Assembly: GCA_964538375.1 (NCBI GenBank) | Contig: CAZIFQ010000034.1 | Coordinates: forward strand, 1-37,955 | DNA: 37,955 nt | From: JAUUZQ01 sp964538375 | GTDB taxonomy: Bacteria > Bacteroidota > Bacteroidia > Bacteroidales > GCA-2748055 | Reading direction: 5' to 3' | Shown: in pieces, positions 18,080 to 26,294 of the stretch | How positions within the stretch are numbered: position 1 is the first letter of the stretch | How the letters are laid out: each line of letters begins with the position of its first letter | Program-made: the position numbers and the translations under genes | The notes under the pieces: model-generated | Told to the model about the DNA's origin: nothing | Database searches by the model: none | What the model saw: only the letters and a program-made list of their open reading frames with translations

Positions 18080-18104
18080 TTTTTCATTTTTGGTAAATCA
18101 ACAC

Positions 18105-18116
18105 TTGGTCGACCAA
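18105..18116. promoter_or_regulatory. Palindromic GntR/FadR-type operator
   Basis: TTGGTCGACCAA is a perfect 12-bp palindrome. FCD-type GntR regulators recognise TGGT...ACCA half-sites; the family norm has about three central bases, whereas here two (CG) separate TTGGT and ACCAA. Its place just ahead of the truncated FCD reading frame fits an autoregulatory site. Confidence 0.55.
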
Positions 18117-18360
18117 TTTATGACTATTTTTAATACCGCACAAGAAATTTGATGAAAATATTGCCAATTAACCAGTTTAAGACCAGGATTGTGGAAAGCA
18201 GAAACAGCTTTGTTACTTCTGAAAGACAGAATAACTCAGTTCTTTAAAAATGAATTTTGAAATAGGACTCAAATCAGATGGTTTCAAAGTCCTGAAAGAA
18301 CCGTAATAAAGAAGAAATAGGTAATAATATACCTTGTTTTACACCCATATAAACAAAAAT
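18117..18360. other. Intergenic stretch, nothing recognized
   Basis: AT-rich sequence with frequent stops in all frames. No protein family, RNA or insertion-sequence end recognised. Confidence 0.4.
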
Positions 18361-18390
18361 CCTCTCAACATTAATGTGTTAAGAGGCTTT
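18361..18390 (+). terminator. Hairpin preceding repeat copy B
   Basis: CCTCTCAACA...TGTGTTAAGAGG forms a stem with one mismatch (outer arms 18361-18365 and 18382-18386), followed by CTTTCTTAG. It is placed directly before the repeat, as the hairpin before copy A is. Confidence 0.5.
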
Positions 18391-18391
18391 C

Positions 18392-18456
18392 TTAGTAGAC
18401 TATGGGTTTGAAATATCTAACCTTGAATTGATGAGGAATTTGAAGGACGTTTTTGA
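18392..18456 (+). repeat. Dispersed intergenic repeat (copy B)
   Basis: TTAGTAGAC, then TTTGAAATATCTAACC at 18407, identical over 16 bases to copy A. The forward frame reads LVDYGFEISNLELMRNLKDVF. It ends where the T9SS remnant's frame opens. Confidence 0.7.
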
Positions 18457-18784
18457 TTTTCTTATCATGTTGTCATCCATAAAGGTGATGTAACCGCCAA
18501 TATACCATATCGCCTTGCTTTCTTTCGTACTATTTATTCTGGTGGAACTTCTGATGTTCCTGAGCTAAAAACACAAACTACCGTATATCCTATTCCTACC
18601 AATGGCAAGCAAACTGTAATGTTAGAAAACACAGAACAAGGTTTTAGTTACTATAGTATTTTAGTTACTATAGTATTTCAGTTACTTTGGTAAAATCTGT
18701 AAGAGCCGAATAAGGACAAAATGAAATTGACCTTGGAGAGCTTTTTAATGGAGTATACCTTTTGACTGCGCCAGGTATAAAATA
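18457..18784 (+). pseudogene. Decayed T9SS C-terminal sorting domain (type A-like)
   Basis: In the first frame the sequence runs IPYRLAFF...ELKTQTTVYPIPTNGKQTV and GFSYYSI, a near match to the opening of type IX secretion sorting domains (typical VYPNPTNGxFTV). After a frame change the end of the domain appears: NEIDLGELFNGVYLL, matching the usual LDLSxLxxGVYLL, then a TAA at 18782. Two lesions separate the halves. One is a 17-bp tandem duplication that shifts the frame. The other is an in-frame TAA just before GQNEID. With one 17-bp unit removed the halves fall in one frame (GFSYYSISVTLVKSVRAE). The body of the secreted protein is gone. It ends 17 bp before gatE, so gatE's promoter may lie within it. 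Confidence 0.75.
18646..18690 (+). repeat. 17-bp tandem duplication
   Basis: AGTTACTATAGTATTTT (18646-18662) is followed by AGTTACTATAGTATTTC (18663-18679) and a partial third unit AGTTACTTTGG. Seventeen is not a multiple of three, so it breaks the reading frame of the sorting-domain remnant. Confidence 0.9.
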
Positions 18785-18801
18785 ACAAGGAAAATTAAAC
18801 A

Positions 18802-20769
18802 ATGAGCCAGGCTTTTGATCCGAAGAGGAATTACGAAGAAACAAAAAATGCAATTGGTTATATTAACCGAAAAGAGGCAACTCAGGCTGACTATGATAGA
18901 ATAGGTTTTATGTCTGGACTGGAAGTTCACCAGCAATTAAAAACATCAAAAAAGCTATTCTGCAATTGTCCTTCTGGTATATATCAGGCCAGTGATAATT
19001 TTGATGCTGAGATTATACGTCATATGCGACCAACCTTAAGTGAGTTAGGCGCATATGATGGAACAGCTTTAATGGAGTTCAAAACAAAAAAGAACATCAT
19101 TTATAGAATTAATAATGACACAGCTTGTACATATGAAATAGACGACACTCCACCATTCCCAATTAACCGTGAAGCACTCGAATATGCTCTCCAAATTTCA
19201 ATGCTTAGCAAATTAAATATTGTTGGCGAAGTTCATATTACACGTAAACAGTATTTAGATGGAAGTATTCCTGCGGGCTTCCAACGTACAGCTATTTTAG
19301 GTGTTGAAGGCGAAATCCAACTTAAAAATAAGAAAGTCAGACTTATTCAATTAAGTATTGAAGAAGATTCTTGTAGAGAAATTTCTGATATAGGTCACTG
19401 GAGAACTTATAAGACTGACAGGCTTGGCATACCTTTGATCGAAACTGTAACATATCCTGACTTTGGGAATCCTGATGAAGTAAAAGAAGGAGCTGATTAT
19501 ATTAGGTTTCTTAACAGAAGTACTGGAAAAGTTGAAACAGGCAAAGGATCAACCCGAGCAGATACAAATGTGAGCTGTAGAGGTGGAAGTCGTGTCGAAA
19601 TAAAAGGTGTTTGCAGTACCAAATGGATGCCTGAACTAACTCATGTTGAAGCTTTCAGACAATATGCCCTACTAAACATCAAATCAATTCTTGAAACGAA
19701 AATTCCTGATAAGGATAGTTGGAAAATTAGTTCTGAAGAAATAGACTTAAATGAAATTAAGTTTCCTTACCAAGCAGTTAAAGATGCAAAAGAGCAAGGT
19801 CATAAATGCATAGCTGTTAACCTCAGCAATTTTGAAGGGATACTTTCTCATTACACACAGCCAAATCAAATGTTTGCAAATGAAATCATTAACAGGCTGA
19901 AGGTTATTGCGTGTCTTGAGATACCAAACCTCATTCATTCTGAGCAGTTTGACAAAGTTGTTACCGAAAAAAAGTTTGAAAAAATAAAAACCAAACTTGG
20001 TTCAAAAAAAGGTGATGCACAAATTATAATCTGGGGACCTGAAGAAGATATGCCAACTGCATTGGAAACAATTGAAGAAAGATGCATCATGGCAATGGAA
20101 GGTGTTCCAGAAGAAACCAGGAAATCTTTTAAAGATGGGACCACTATTTTCGAAAGAGTATTACCAGGTGCTGATAGGATGTATCCTGATACCGACTCTG
20201 CTCCTATTCCATTAACAGAAGAATACATTGCAAGCATTAGCGAAACACTTCCTATAAATATTTGTGATCGTTACAAGCAATTAGCCAACTGGGGTATCCC
20301 TGAAGATGCCAAAGAATATATCCTTAAGAAGAATTTAGTTCCGCTAATTGAGAAAATTGAACGAGAACTTGGCATTTCTCCAAAATGGACTGGCATTTTT
20401 CTGGCTCACAGGTTATGCAATGTTGAAAATAAATCTAAGTTTTCAAAAGAATTTAATTATTCAATGGTATTTGCCATGCTTCGCTATTTAGAAGACAAAA
20501 ATCTGGATTTAGAATTAGCAAAGAAGATGATATGGGAACTTTACCAGCATCCAAAAATGGATTTTGATTCAGTATTGACAACACTCAATTTCAAAAAAAT
20601 TCCACAAGAAGAAATCGAAACCAGAATTCCATTTCTAAGAGAGAAATATAAAGAAATAGCTACTTCAACCGATCCGGGTGCAGAAATCAGGTGGATTATG
20701 GGTGAATTGCGAAAAACAGCTGCTGGTAATATCAATTTATCTAATTTAAAAATTGAATGCTGCAAGTAA
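18802..20769 (+). CDS. gatE: Glu-tRNA(Gln) amidotransferase subunit E (archaeal-type GatE)
   Basis: A 655-residue subunit that would bind misacylated Glu-tRNA(Gln), activate the glutamyl group with ATP and receive ammonia from GatD. The GatB/GatE kinase-like core shows GLEVHQQLKTSKKLFCNCPSG near residue 38, then QLSIEEDSCRE, IPLIETVT and a glycine-rich GKVETGKGSTRADTN segment. The distinctive GatE insert, the GAD domain shared with bacterial AspRS, is present (about 340-470: IWGPEEDMPTALETIEERC, GVPEETRK, ERVLPGADRMYPDTDSAPIP). A YqeY-like helical tail follows. Bacterial GatB is ~475 aa and lacks the GAD insert, so this is GatE. It carries ~33 extra N-terminal residues (FDPKRNYEETKNAIGYINRKEAT) ahead of the archaeal start region. 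gatD follows after 39 bp. By eye, base composition does not differ from neighbours, so any transfer would be old. Confidence 0.95.
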   Translation: MSQAFDPKRNYEETKNAIGYINRKEATQADYDRIGFMSGLEVHQQLKTSKKLFCNCPSGIYQASDNFDAEIIRHMRPTLSELGAYDGTALMEFKTKKNIIYRINNDTACTYEIDDTPPFPINREALEYALQISMLSKLNIVGEVHITRKQYLDGSIPAGFQRTAILGVEGEIQLKNKKVRLIQLSIEEDSCREISDIGHWRTYKTDRLGIPLIETVTYPDFGNPDEVKEGADYIRFLNRSTGKVETGKGSTRADTNVSCRGGSRVEIKGVCSTKWMPELTHVEAFRQYALLNIKSILETKIPDKDSWKISSEEIDLNEIKFPYQAVKDAKEQGHKCIAVNLSNFEGILSHYTQPNQMFANEIINRLKVIACLEIPNLIHSEQFDKVVTEKKFEKIKTKLGSKKGDAQIIIWGPEEDMPTALETIEERCIMAMEGVPEETRKSFKDGTTIFERVLPGADRMYPDTDSAPIPLTEEYIASISETLPINICDRYKQLANWGIPEDAKEYILKKNLVPLIEKIERELGISPKWTGIFLAHRLCNVENKSKFSKEFNYSMVFAMLRYLEDKNLDLELAKKMIWELYQHPKMDFDSVLTTLNFKKIPQEEIETRIPFLREKYKEIATSTDPGAEIRWIMGELRKTAAGNINLSNLKIECCK

Positions 20770-20808
20770 GATTGTTGTATTTAGGACTTAAGATTAAAGA
20801 ATACTATA

Positions 20809-22194
20809 ATGTCAGACGATATTTTTCAAGGTTATAAAGGAAAAGCACTAGAACTTCTTAAGAAATATAAAGTGCGTGTTTGGGGCAAATGTGAAGTTGA
20901 AACCACACGTGGAAAATTTGAAGGAACTGTTCTTCCAAGAGCGGAAAACGATGATGACCTTCATATAGTAATAAAAATTATTACTGGTTATAATATTGGT
21001 GTTGATGTAGAAACTATTTCAAGTATGAAAGAAGTTGACTACAAAAAAGCCAACTATAAAATTCCAGAAAAAGAATTTCCATTTACAGATGGTTTACCAC
21101 AAGTTAAACTTTTTGGAACAGGAGGCACTATTGCATCTCGTCTGGATTATAGAACCGGAGCTGTAATTCCTGCTTTCTCACCGGGTGAACTTTATGGCGC
21201 TGTTCCTGAGCTGGCCGACATTTGTAATCTTGAAACCGAAAAAGTTTTTGCTGTTTTTAGCGAGAACATGGGTCCTAAGCAATACATTGCTTTAGCTAAA
21301 GCTATTGGAAAAGAAATTAAGAATGGTGTTGACGGAATCGTAATTGCCCATGGTACCGATACGCTTCAGCATACAGCTGCTGCATTATCATTCATGGTTC
21401 AAAATTCACCAGTACCAATTGTATTGGTTGGTTCACAACGTTCATCTGACCGTCCAAGTTCCGATGCTGCATTAAACTTAATGCATGCTATGTACACAGC
21501 AGGTCATTCCGATATTGCTGAAGTTATGGTTTGTATGTTTGGTCCAACATCTGACGAATATGGATTTTTACACCAGGGAACACGTGTACGTAAAATGCAC
21601 TCATCCTACCGATCAACATTTAGAACTATAGGGGATACACCAATAGCCAGTGTAACCCGTGATTCATTTACCCCAATTAAAAAAGGATATAATCATCGTA
21701 GAAAAGATAAAGAGGTTACCATTAAACCATATTTTAGCGCTACTGTTTCAATGCTTTATTATTATACTGGTATGAAGCCAGATGTAATGATGTCGATGGT
21801 TGATATGGGATATATGGGAATTATCATTCTTGGAACCGGTTTAGGGCATGTAAACAAAGAGCTTTATCCTGCACTAGAATATGCAAAGGAAAAAGGCGTT
21901 TCTGTATTTATGACACTTCAAACTATTTGGGGTTACGTACATATGTTTGTTTACGATACAGGACGTGATATGATGGCAAAGGGCGTGATTCCTTTAAGAA
22001 ATATGTTGCCTGAAACAGCTTATGTAAAATTAGGTTGGGTATTGGGTCAGACTGATGATCCTGAAAAGGTTAAAGAAATGATGTTAACCCCAATTAGTGC
22101 CGATATTACCGAACGTGAGCCTTATAATGGATACCTCGTTTACCAGGGAGGTGTTCCTGAGGTTGAGGATTTTGTTAAGAAGGTTCATAAGTAG
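20809..22194 (+). CDS. gatD: Glu-tRNA(Gln) amidotransferase subunit D (archaeal-type GatD)
   Basis: A 461-residue asparaginase-fold subunit that releases ammonia from Gln or Asn and channels it to GatE. The GatD-specific N-terminal domain is present (about 8-75: YKGKALELLKKYKVRVWG, GTVLPRAE, DDLHIVIKIITGYNIGVD). Ordinary type I asparaginases (~330 aa) lack it. The asparaginase catalytic tetrad is complete: Thr107 in GTGGTIAS, Thr183-Asp184 in HGTDT, and Lys262 in RVRKMHSS. The GatD signatures SQRSSDRPSSDAALN and MLPETAYVKLGWVLGQ are also present. It lies 39 bp after gatE in the same orientation, evidently one operon. A strong hairpin with a T run follows at 22325. A stand-alone asparaginase is unlikely given the N-terminal domain and the gatE neighbour. 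Confidence 0.95.
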   Translation: MSDDIFQGYKGKALELLKKYKVRVWGKCEVETTRGKFEGTVLPRAENDDDLHIVIKIITGYNIGVDVETISSMKEVDYKKANYKIPEKEFPFTDGLPQVKLFGTGGTIASRLDYRTGAVIPAFSPGELYGAVPELADICNLETEKVFAVFSENMGPKQYIALAKAIGKEIKNGVDGIVIAHGTDTLQHTAAALSFMVQNSPVPIVLVGSQRSSDRPSSDAALNLMHAMYTAGHSDIAEVMVCMFGPTSDEYGFLHQGTRVRKMHSSYRSTFRTIGDTPIASVTRDSFTPIKKGYNHRRKDKEVTIKPYFSATVSMLYYYTGMKPDVMMSMVDMGYMGIIILGTGLGHVNKELYPALEYAKEKGVSVFMTLQTIWGYVHMFVYDTGRDMMAKGVIPLRNMLPETAYVKLGWVLGQTDDPEKVKEMMLTPISADITEREPYNGYLVYQGGVPEVEDFVKKVHK

Positions 22195-22223
22195 GCTTAG
22201 GTGTAATTTAAGGGCTGTAGCCC

Positions 22224-22249
22224 GCTTCAAAATTGTGCCAGTTTGAAGC
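22224..22249. other. Hairpin in the gatD-sulfatase spacer
   Basis: GCTTCAAA and TTTGAAGC form a perfect 8-bp inverted repeat around a 10-nt loop, directly preceded by the palindromic GGGCTGTAGCCC (22212-22223). No T tract. Function unknown; possibly a repetitive extragenic element or 3' mRNA structure. Confidence 0.4.
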
Positions 22250-22324
22250 CCGCAATCGCCTACTTTGAGACCTCCCTCATGCTGCTTGAGATTAGCAAAA
22301 AATCGGGAAGCTTACACAGGAAAT

Positions 22325-22357
22325 AAAAAACCCGAAGCACATTGTGATTCGGGTTTT
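22325..22357. terminator. Bidirectional intrinsic terminator after gatED
   Basis: CCCGAA...TTCGGG stem (22331-22336 with 22348-22353), extended by the flanking A run and TTTT, with CACA/TGTG pairing possible inside. It lies about 130 bp after the gatD stop. Confidence 0.75.
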
Positions 22358-22359
22358 CT

Positions 22360-22437
22360 CTAGTAGACAAGAGATTTGAAATATCTAACCTCGATTTGAT
22401 GAAGGATTTGAAAAATGTTTTTAATATATTGGAATGA
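22360..22437 (+). repeat. Dispersed intergenic repeat (copy A)
   Basis: CTAGTAGAC, then TTTGAAATATCTAACC at 22375, directly behind a terminator hairpin. The forward frame reads SLVDKRFEISNLDLMKDLK and runs on to NVFNILE and TGA (22435-22437). The organisation (hairpin, TAGTAGAC, FEISNL-coding block) is the same as in copy B. Confidence 0.7.
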
Positions 22438-22494
22438 ATTACGTCAGTCCAAATTATTCTAGTGTGCCATTAAGTCCGTAAAAATCTAAGCCCT

Positions 22495-24093
22495 ATGAAA
22501 AACTTAGTCAAATATGTACTAGTAATTGTATTTTCAATTATATCGTTTTCATGTACAAAACAGAAGAATCAATTCAACATTGTATTCTTTTTAGTTGACG
22601 ATTTAGGTTGGACCGATGTTGGTTGCTATGGAAGCAGCTTTTATGAAACACCAAATATTGATCGCCTGGCAGAAGAAGGTGTCCGGTTTACCAATGCATA
22701 CGCAGCCTGTCATGTTTGTTCACCAACCAGAGCCAGCATCATCACGGGGAAATATCCTGCAAGCATTAACCTCACCGATTGGTTGCCAGGCAGAAGGGAT
22801 TTTCCTTTTCAAAAATTGCTGAATGTAAAAATCAACCAGCACTTGCCCTATGATATTCCAACACTTCCCGAAATTTTGAAAGAGAACGGTTACCAAACTG
22901 CAATCTTTGGAAAATGGCATTTAGGTGAAGATTCAGCTTCCACTTCACGACAGGGTTTCGATTTTCATCTTCCCGACTGGAATCGTGGTTGGCCCAAAAA
23001 TGGCTACCACTTTCCGTATGGCATGAAAGGATTAGAAGACGGAAATCCGGGTGAATATTTAACCGATAGAATGACTAATGAAGCCATCAAATACATCGAG
23101 CAGAACAAGGACAGGCCCTTCTTTCTTTACCTCTCTCATTTTGCTGTTCATGATCCCATTGAAGGTCGGCCTGATTTAGTTGAAAAGTACCAAAGAAAAT
23201 TAGCGGCAATGAATCCGTCCGAGGGAGATCCTTTTATCCTGGAAGGGAAACCCGGCATTGAAAATCCAGTTTCACATAGGGAGCTAAATCAGTTGTTGAA
23301 CGATAAAGCATATTCGGGTTTTAAGGTCTTCCCTAATCAGACAGTGAAAATAAAGCAGCATCAGGACAATATACAGTTTGCAGCCATGGTGGAAAGCATG
23401 GATGAAAGCATGGGAAGAGTGCTCGATAAATTGGAGGAGCTGAAATTGGAGGACAACACTATCATCATATTTTATTCCGATAATGGAGGCATGTCGGCAG
23501 CAAATTTCTTTGATCCAAATCGGGTAATTCCTGAAGAGGAGCTGGATAGAGCTTTCTCCACTTCAAACCTTCCTTTGCGAGGGGCAAAAGGCTGGCTGTA
23601 CGAAGGTGGTATACGGGTTCCATTAATCATCAAATGGCCCGGGAAAGGATTAAAAAAAGCTAACTGTGATGTTCCGGTTACCAGTCCGGATTTCTTCCCA
23701 ACCATTCTAGATATGGTCGGCATCAATTCCGAAAGCATTGCAAGTGACGGTTTGAGTATAGCCCCTCTAGTGATGGGGGAAGAGGAACTGAATAGGGAAG
23801 CCATTTTCTGGCACTTTCCGCATTACAGCAACCACGGTATGCAAAGTGCAGGCGGTGCGGTACGCTCTGGGGATTATAAATTATTGGAGTACTTTGATAC
23901 CGGGAAAATGCAACTGTTTGATCTTAAAGATGATATTGAAGAACAAAACGACCTGTCAATGACAGAACCTGAAAAGGTGAATGAACTGAAAAATTTATTA
24001 TACGATTGGAGAGAATCCATTGGTGCAAGAATGATGGAAGAGAATCCCAACTATGATATTGATATCGATTTATATTCCGTGGAGAAAGAATAG
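22495..24093 (+). CDS. Sulfatase (S1 family, formylglycine-dependent), lipoprotein
   Basis: A 532-residue arylsulfatase-type hydrolase with a lipoprotein signal (IISFSC, Cys20), hence envelope-anchored. The N-terminal metal site is FFLVDDLGWTDVGCYGS (Asp35, Asp36). The formylglycine motif CSPTR is at Cys75 (Cys-type, needing the oxygen-dependent FGE or the radical-SAM anSME maturase, neither in this window). GKWHLG lies at about 139-144 and a second metal pair in FYSDNGG (Asp329, Asn330). It removes sulfate esters, usually from host or algal glycans; the substrate cannot be set. It is a monocistronic gene convergent with the LacI end of the ribose-type locus, with no SusC/D pair on its own strand. 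Confidence 0.93.
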   Translation: MKNLVKYVLVIVFSIISFSCTKQKNQFNIVFFLVDDLGWTDVGCYGSSFYETPNIDRLAEEGVRFTNAYAACHVCSPTRASIITGKYPASINLTDWLPGRRDFPFQKLLNVKINQHLPYDIPTLPEILKENGYQTAIFGKWHLGEDSASTSRQGFDFHLPDWNRGWPKNGYHFPYGMKGLEDGNPGEYLTDRMTNEAIKYIEQNKDRPFFLYLSHFAVHDPIEGRPDLVEKYQRKLAAMNPSEGDPFILEGKPGIENPVSHRELNQLLNDKAYSGFKVFPNQTVKIKQHQDNIQFAAMVESMDESMGRVLDKLEELKLEDNTIIIFYSDNGGMSAANFFDPNRVIPEEELDRAFSTSNLPLRGAKGWLYEGGIRVPLIIKWPGKGLKKANCDVPVTSPDFFPTILDMVGINSESIASDGLSIAPLVMGEEELNREAIFWHFPHYSNHGMQSAGGAVRSGDYKLLEYFDTGKMQLFDLKDDIEEQNDLSMTEPEKVNELKNLLYDWRESIGARMMEENPNYDIDIDLYSVEKE

Positions 24094-24199
24094 ATGTATT
24101 GTATATAATTTTGATTTCGAAATTCTAAGTAACTCATGGCATTTTAGTCTGACAGCGCACTTACTGTATATTGTGATAAAGAAGGAAAATATCGTAAAT

Positions 24200-25216
24200 T
24201 CAGTTTAATTGTTTTACCGATTCCCTGAATTTTAAGGAAGGTTGCAAGAATACCTGTTCGGCGGTGAACTCCTCATTATTGATACGGCCGAATAACAGTC
24301 GGACTGCTATCTTGCAAATATCATTAACGGGCTGCTCCACGCAGGTAAGCGGTGTTGAAAGGTAATCAAGATAAGGATGGTTGTCAAAAGCTATCAGGGA
24401 AATATCCTCTGGTATTCGAAAATTATTCTCTTTCAGAGCCTTCATGCAACCTAGCGCAATGGTGTTGCTCAAGGCAAATATCGCGGTTGGTTTAACTTTT
24501 TTATGCAATAATAACAAGGTTTCTGTATAGCCGTTTTGAACTGAAAAATCATATCCGGAAATACTATTCATTTTTATGCCAGCCTCCTCTAATGCTGCCT
24601 TGAATCCTTTTATCCTGAGTTGATTTGGTATCGCGGATTCTATTCCCTGGATGCAGGCAATAGAAGTATGCCCGTTCTTGATAAAATGCTGCGTAGCCAG
24701 ATAGGCTCCCTGATAATTATCAGTTGATACAAAAGGGATATTCAGTCCATCAAAGTAACGATCCAGGCAGACTACCGGAATCTTCAGGTTCTGGAGGAAC
24801 TTAAGTTGATCCGGACTATTGCCACAGGGTGCGATGATGATCCCTTCGACATTCCTGGAATTCATCTGCTTAAGTTCTTCCTTTTCTATCTCCGGATTTT
24901 CATTGCAGTCACTGATCAGTGTGGCATACCCCATTTGCCGCAATTCCATATTTATCACGCCGGCGATACGTGAAAAAAAGGGATTTATCAGTGAAGGGAT
25001 GATCAAAGCAATGGTCTTTGTCTTACCAGATTGAAGATTAACGGCAATCTGGTTGGGAATGTAATTCAGTGCTTCAGCAGCTTCCAATATTTTTTTCTTG
25101 GATTTTTCACTGATCCTGTACTGCTTTGCCTTGTCATTCAGTACTCTTGACACAGTGGTGGTGGAAAGACCTGTGTTTTGGGCAATGTCTTTAATATTAG
25201 TCTTTCTGCGATTCAT
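24200..25216 (-). CDS. LacI-family transcriptional regulator
   Basis: A 338-residue repressor-type regulator. The N-terminal HTH (IKDIAQNTGLSTTTVSRVLND) and hinge helix (IPNQIAVNLQSGKTKTI) bind DNA. The periplasmic-binding-protein-like sensor follows (IALIIPSLINPFFSRI, VSTDNYQGAYLATQHFI, LIAFDNHPYLDYLSTPLTCVEQPV). The fold resembles RbsR/CcpA types. It is the last gene of the minus-strand run, 28 bp after the permease, so it probably responds to a sugar handled by this locus, ribose being the natural guess from the ribokinase. No clear LacI-type operator was located upstream of the locus. Confidence 0.92.
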   Translation of the reverse strand: MNRRKTNIKDIAQNTGLSTTTVSRVLNDKAKQYRISEKSKKKILEAAEALNYIPNQIAVNLQSGKTKTIALIIPSLINPFFSRIAGVINMELRQMGYATLISDCNENPEIEKEELKQMNSRNVEGIIIAPCGNSPDQLKFLQNLKIPVVCLDRYFDGLNIPFVSTDNYQGAYLATQHFIKNGHTSIACIQGIESAIPNQLRIKGFKAALEEAGIKMNSISGYDFSVQNGYTETLLLLHKKVKPTAIFALSNTIALGCMKALKENNFRIPEDISLIAFDNHPYLDYLSTPLTCVEQPVNDICKIAVRLLFGRINNEEFTAEQVFLQPSLKFRESVKQLN

Positions 25217-25244
25217 TAAAACACTTTATTACTATGTAAAGTCA

Positions 25245-26246
25245 TTATGTACCTGCATAAATGATAGAAATGATTCCCAATGTGAAAAGTATAAACATGA
25301 CGGCCAACATACCGTTTGTGCCTCGTGGAGCATTTTTAAACTCTCTCCATATGAACACACCCCATAATGCAGCTACAAGGGTTGCCCCTTGGCCAAGACC
25401 ATAGGAAATTGCTGTTCCTGCTTTTCCTGCTGCAATCAGGTTGAGTGAGTTTCCTACTCCCCATATGATTCCACCCAGAATACCCATCAAATGTATGGAA
25501 AATTTTCCACGAAAATAAGTCTTGTAATTGGTCGGTTTACCGCTGATGGGTCTTTTCATCAGAAGGGTATTGAAAAGAAAATTGCTAACGAATATCCCCA
25601 GAGAAAATATAAAAACAGCTGTATATGGTGTCATCATTCCCGCTGCAGGGCTAACAAAATTATCCAGATCCATGGATCTGGCAATAAATCGGTAAAAGAA
25701 AGACATCAGCACACCGGCAATTATGGAAACTAGTATCCCTTTGGTTGAGACCTTCTGATCACCACTGGACATCCTCTTGTATGCCAACGCATTAATAATA
25801 ATCGCGATAGCAATGAGGCCCACCCCAATAAAAATGAATAGTGGATCCCCTTTTTTTGAGCCAATATAGTTGATGATCACTCCCAGAATGAGTGCCAGCC
25901 CTATGCCCACAGGAAATGCTACCGACATTCCGACTAAGGCAATAGCTGTTGCCAGAAGGATATTGGCTGCATTGAATATAATACCCCCGAGAAATGCAGA
26001 TCCGATATTGCCTGGATCGGCCTGCGACAGATCTGCAATAAAACCTCTTCCATTTTCACCTATACTGCCAAAGGTAAAAGCAAATATAAGGGACAGTATA
26101 AGGATACCTGTTACGTAATCCCAGTAAAACAACTCATAACGCCAGGTCTTCCCGGCAAGTTTCTGGGTGTTGGCCCACGAACCCCAGCAAAGCATGGTGA
26201 TGAAACAGAAAACAATGGCCAGTGAATAATTGTTAATGATAAACAT
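25245..26246 (-). CDS. GRP-type (glucose/ribose porter) inner-membrane sugar permease
   Basis: A 333-residue integral membrane protein with about ten helices. It opens with the family-like MLCWGSWANTQKLAGKTWRYELFYWDY and ends with a helix pair (GLGQGATLVAALWGVFIWREF, MLAVMFILFTLGIISIIYAGT). It belongs to the DMT superfamily near the GRP/RhaT porters, which include the ribose uptake protein RbsU and GlcU of Firmicutes. Its place between ribokinase (48 bp upstream) and a LacI regulator (28 bp downstream) points to ribose or a ribose-like sugar. Transport is presumably secondary (ion-coupled). The family call is by pattern; the substrate is inference from context. Confidence 0.82.
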   Translation of the reverse strand: MFIINNYSLAIVFCFITMLCWGSWANTQKLAGKTWRYELFYWDYVTGILILSLIFAFTFGSIGENGRGFIADLSQADPGNIGSAFLGGIIFNAANILLATAIALVGMSVAFPVGIGLALILGVIINYIGSKKGDPLFIFIGVGLIAIAIIINALAYKRMSSGDQKVSTKGILVSIIAGVLMSFFYRFIARSMDLDNFVSPAAGMMTPYTAVFIFSLGIFVSNFLFNTLLMKRPISGKPTNYKTYFRGKFSIHLMGILGGIIWGVGNSLNLIAAGKAGTAISYGLGQGATLVAALWGVFIWREFKNAPRGTNGMLAVMFILFTLGIISIIYAGT

Positions 26247-26294
26247 GGTGGTATTGTATTGGTTATTTATTGAATTATTGCAAACTTTGATTTA

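Noticed and set aside
20809..22194. gatD as an ordinary type I L-asparaginase
   Set aside because: The additional N-terminal GatD domain, 461-aa length and gatE partner exclude a stand-alone asparaginase.
22212..22223. GGGCTGTAGCCC as a hairpin
   Set aside because: Palindromic, but with a 2-nt loop it cannot fold well alone; noted only with the neighbouring stem.
18392..22437. Repeat copies A and B as tRNA-derived attachment sites
   Set aside because: TAGTAG... loosely resembles the reversed 3' part of a tRNA, but no acceptor stem, anticodon arm or integrase is present.
22495..24093. Sulfatase as part of the ribose-type locus
   Set aside because: It is on the opposite strand, convergent with the LacI gene, and nothing ties its substrate to ribose.
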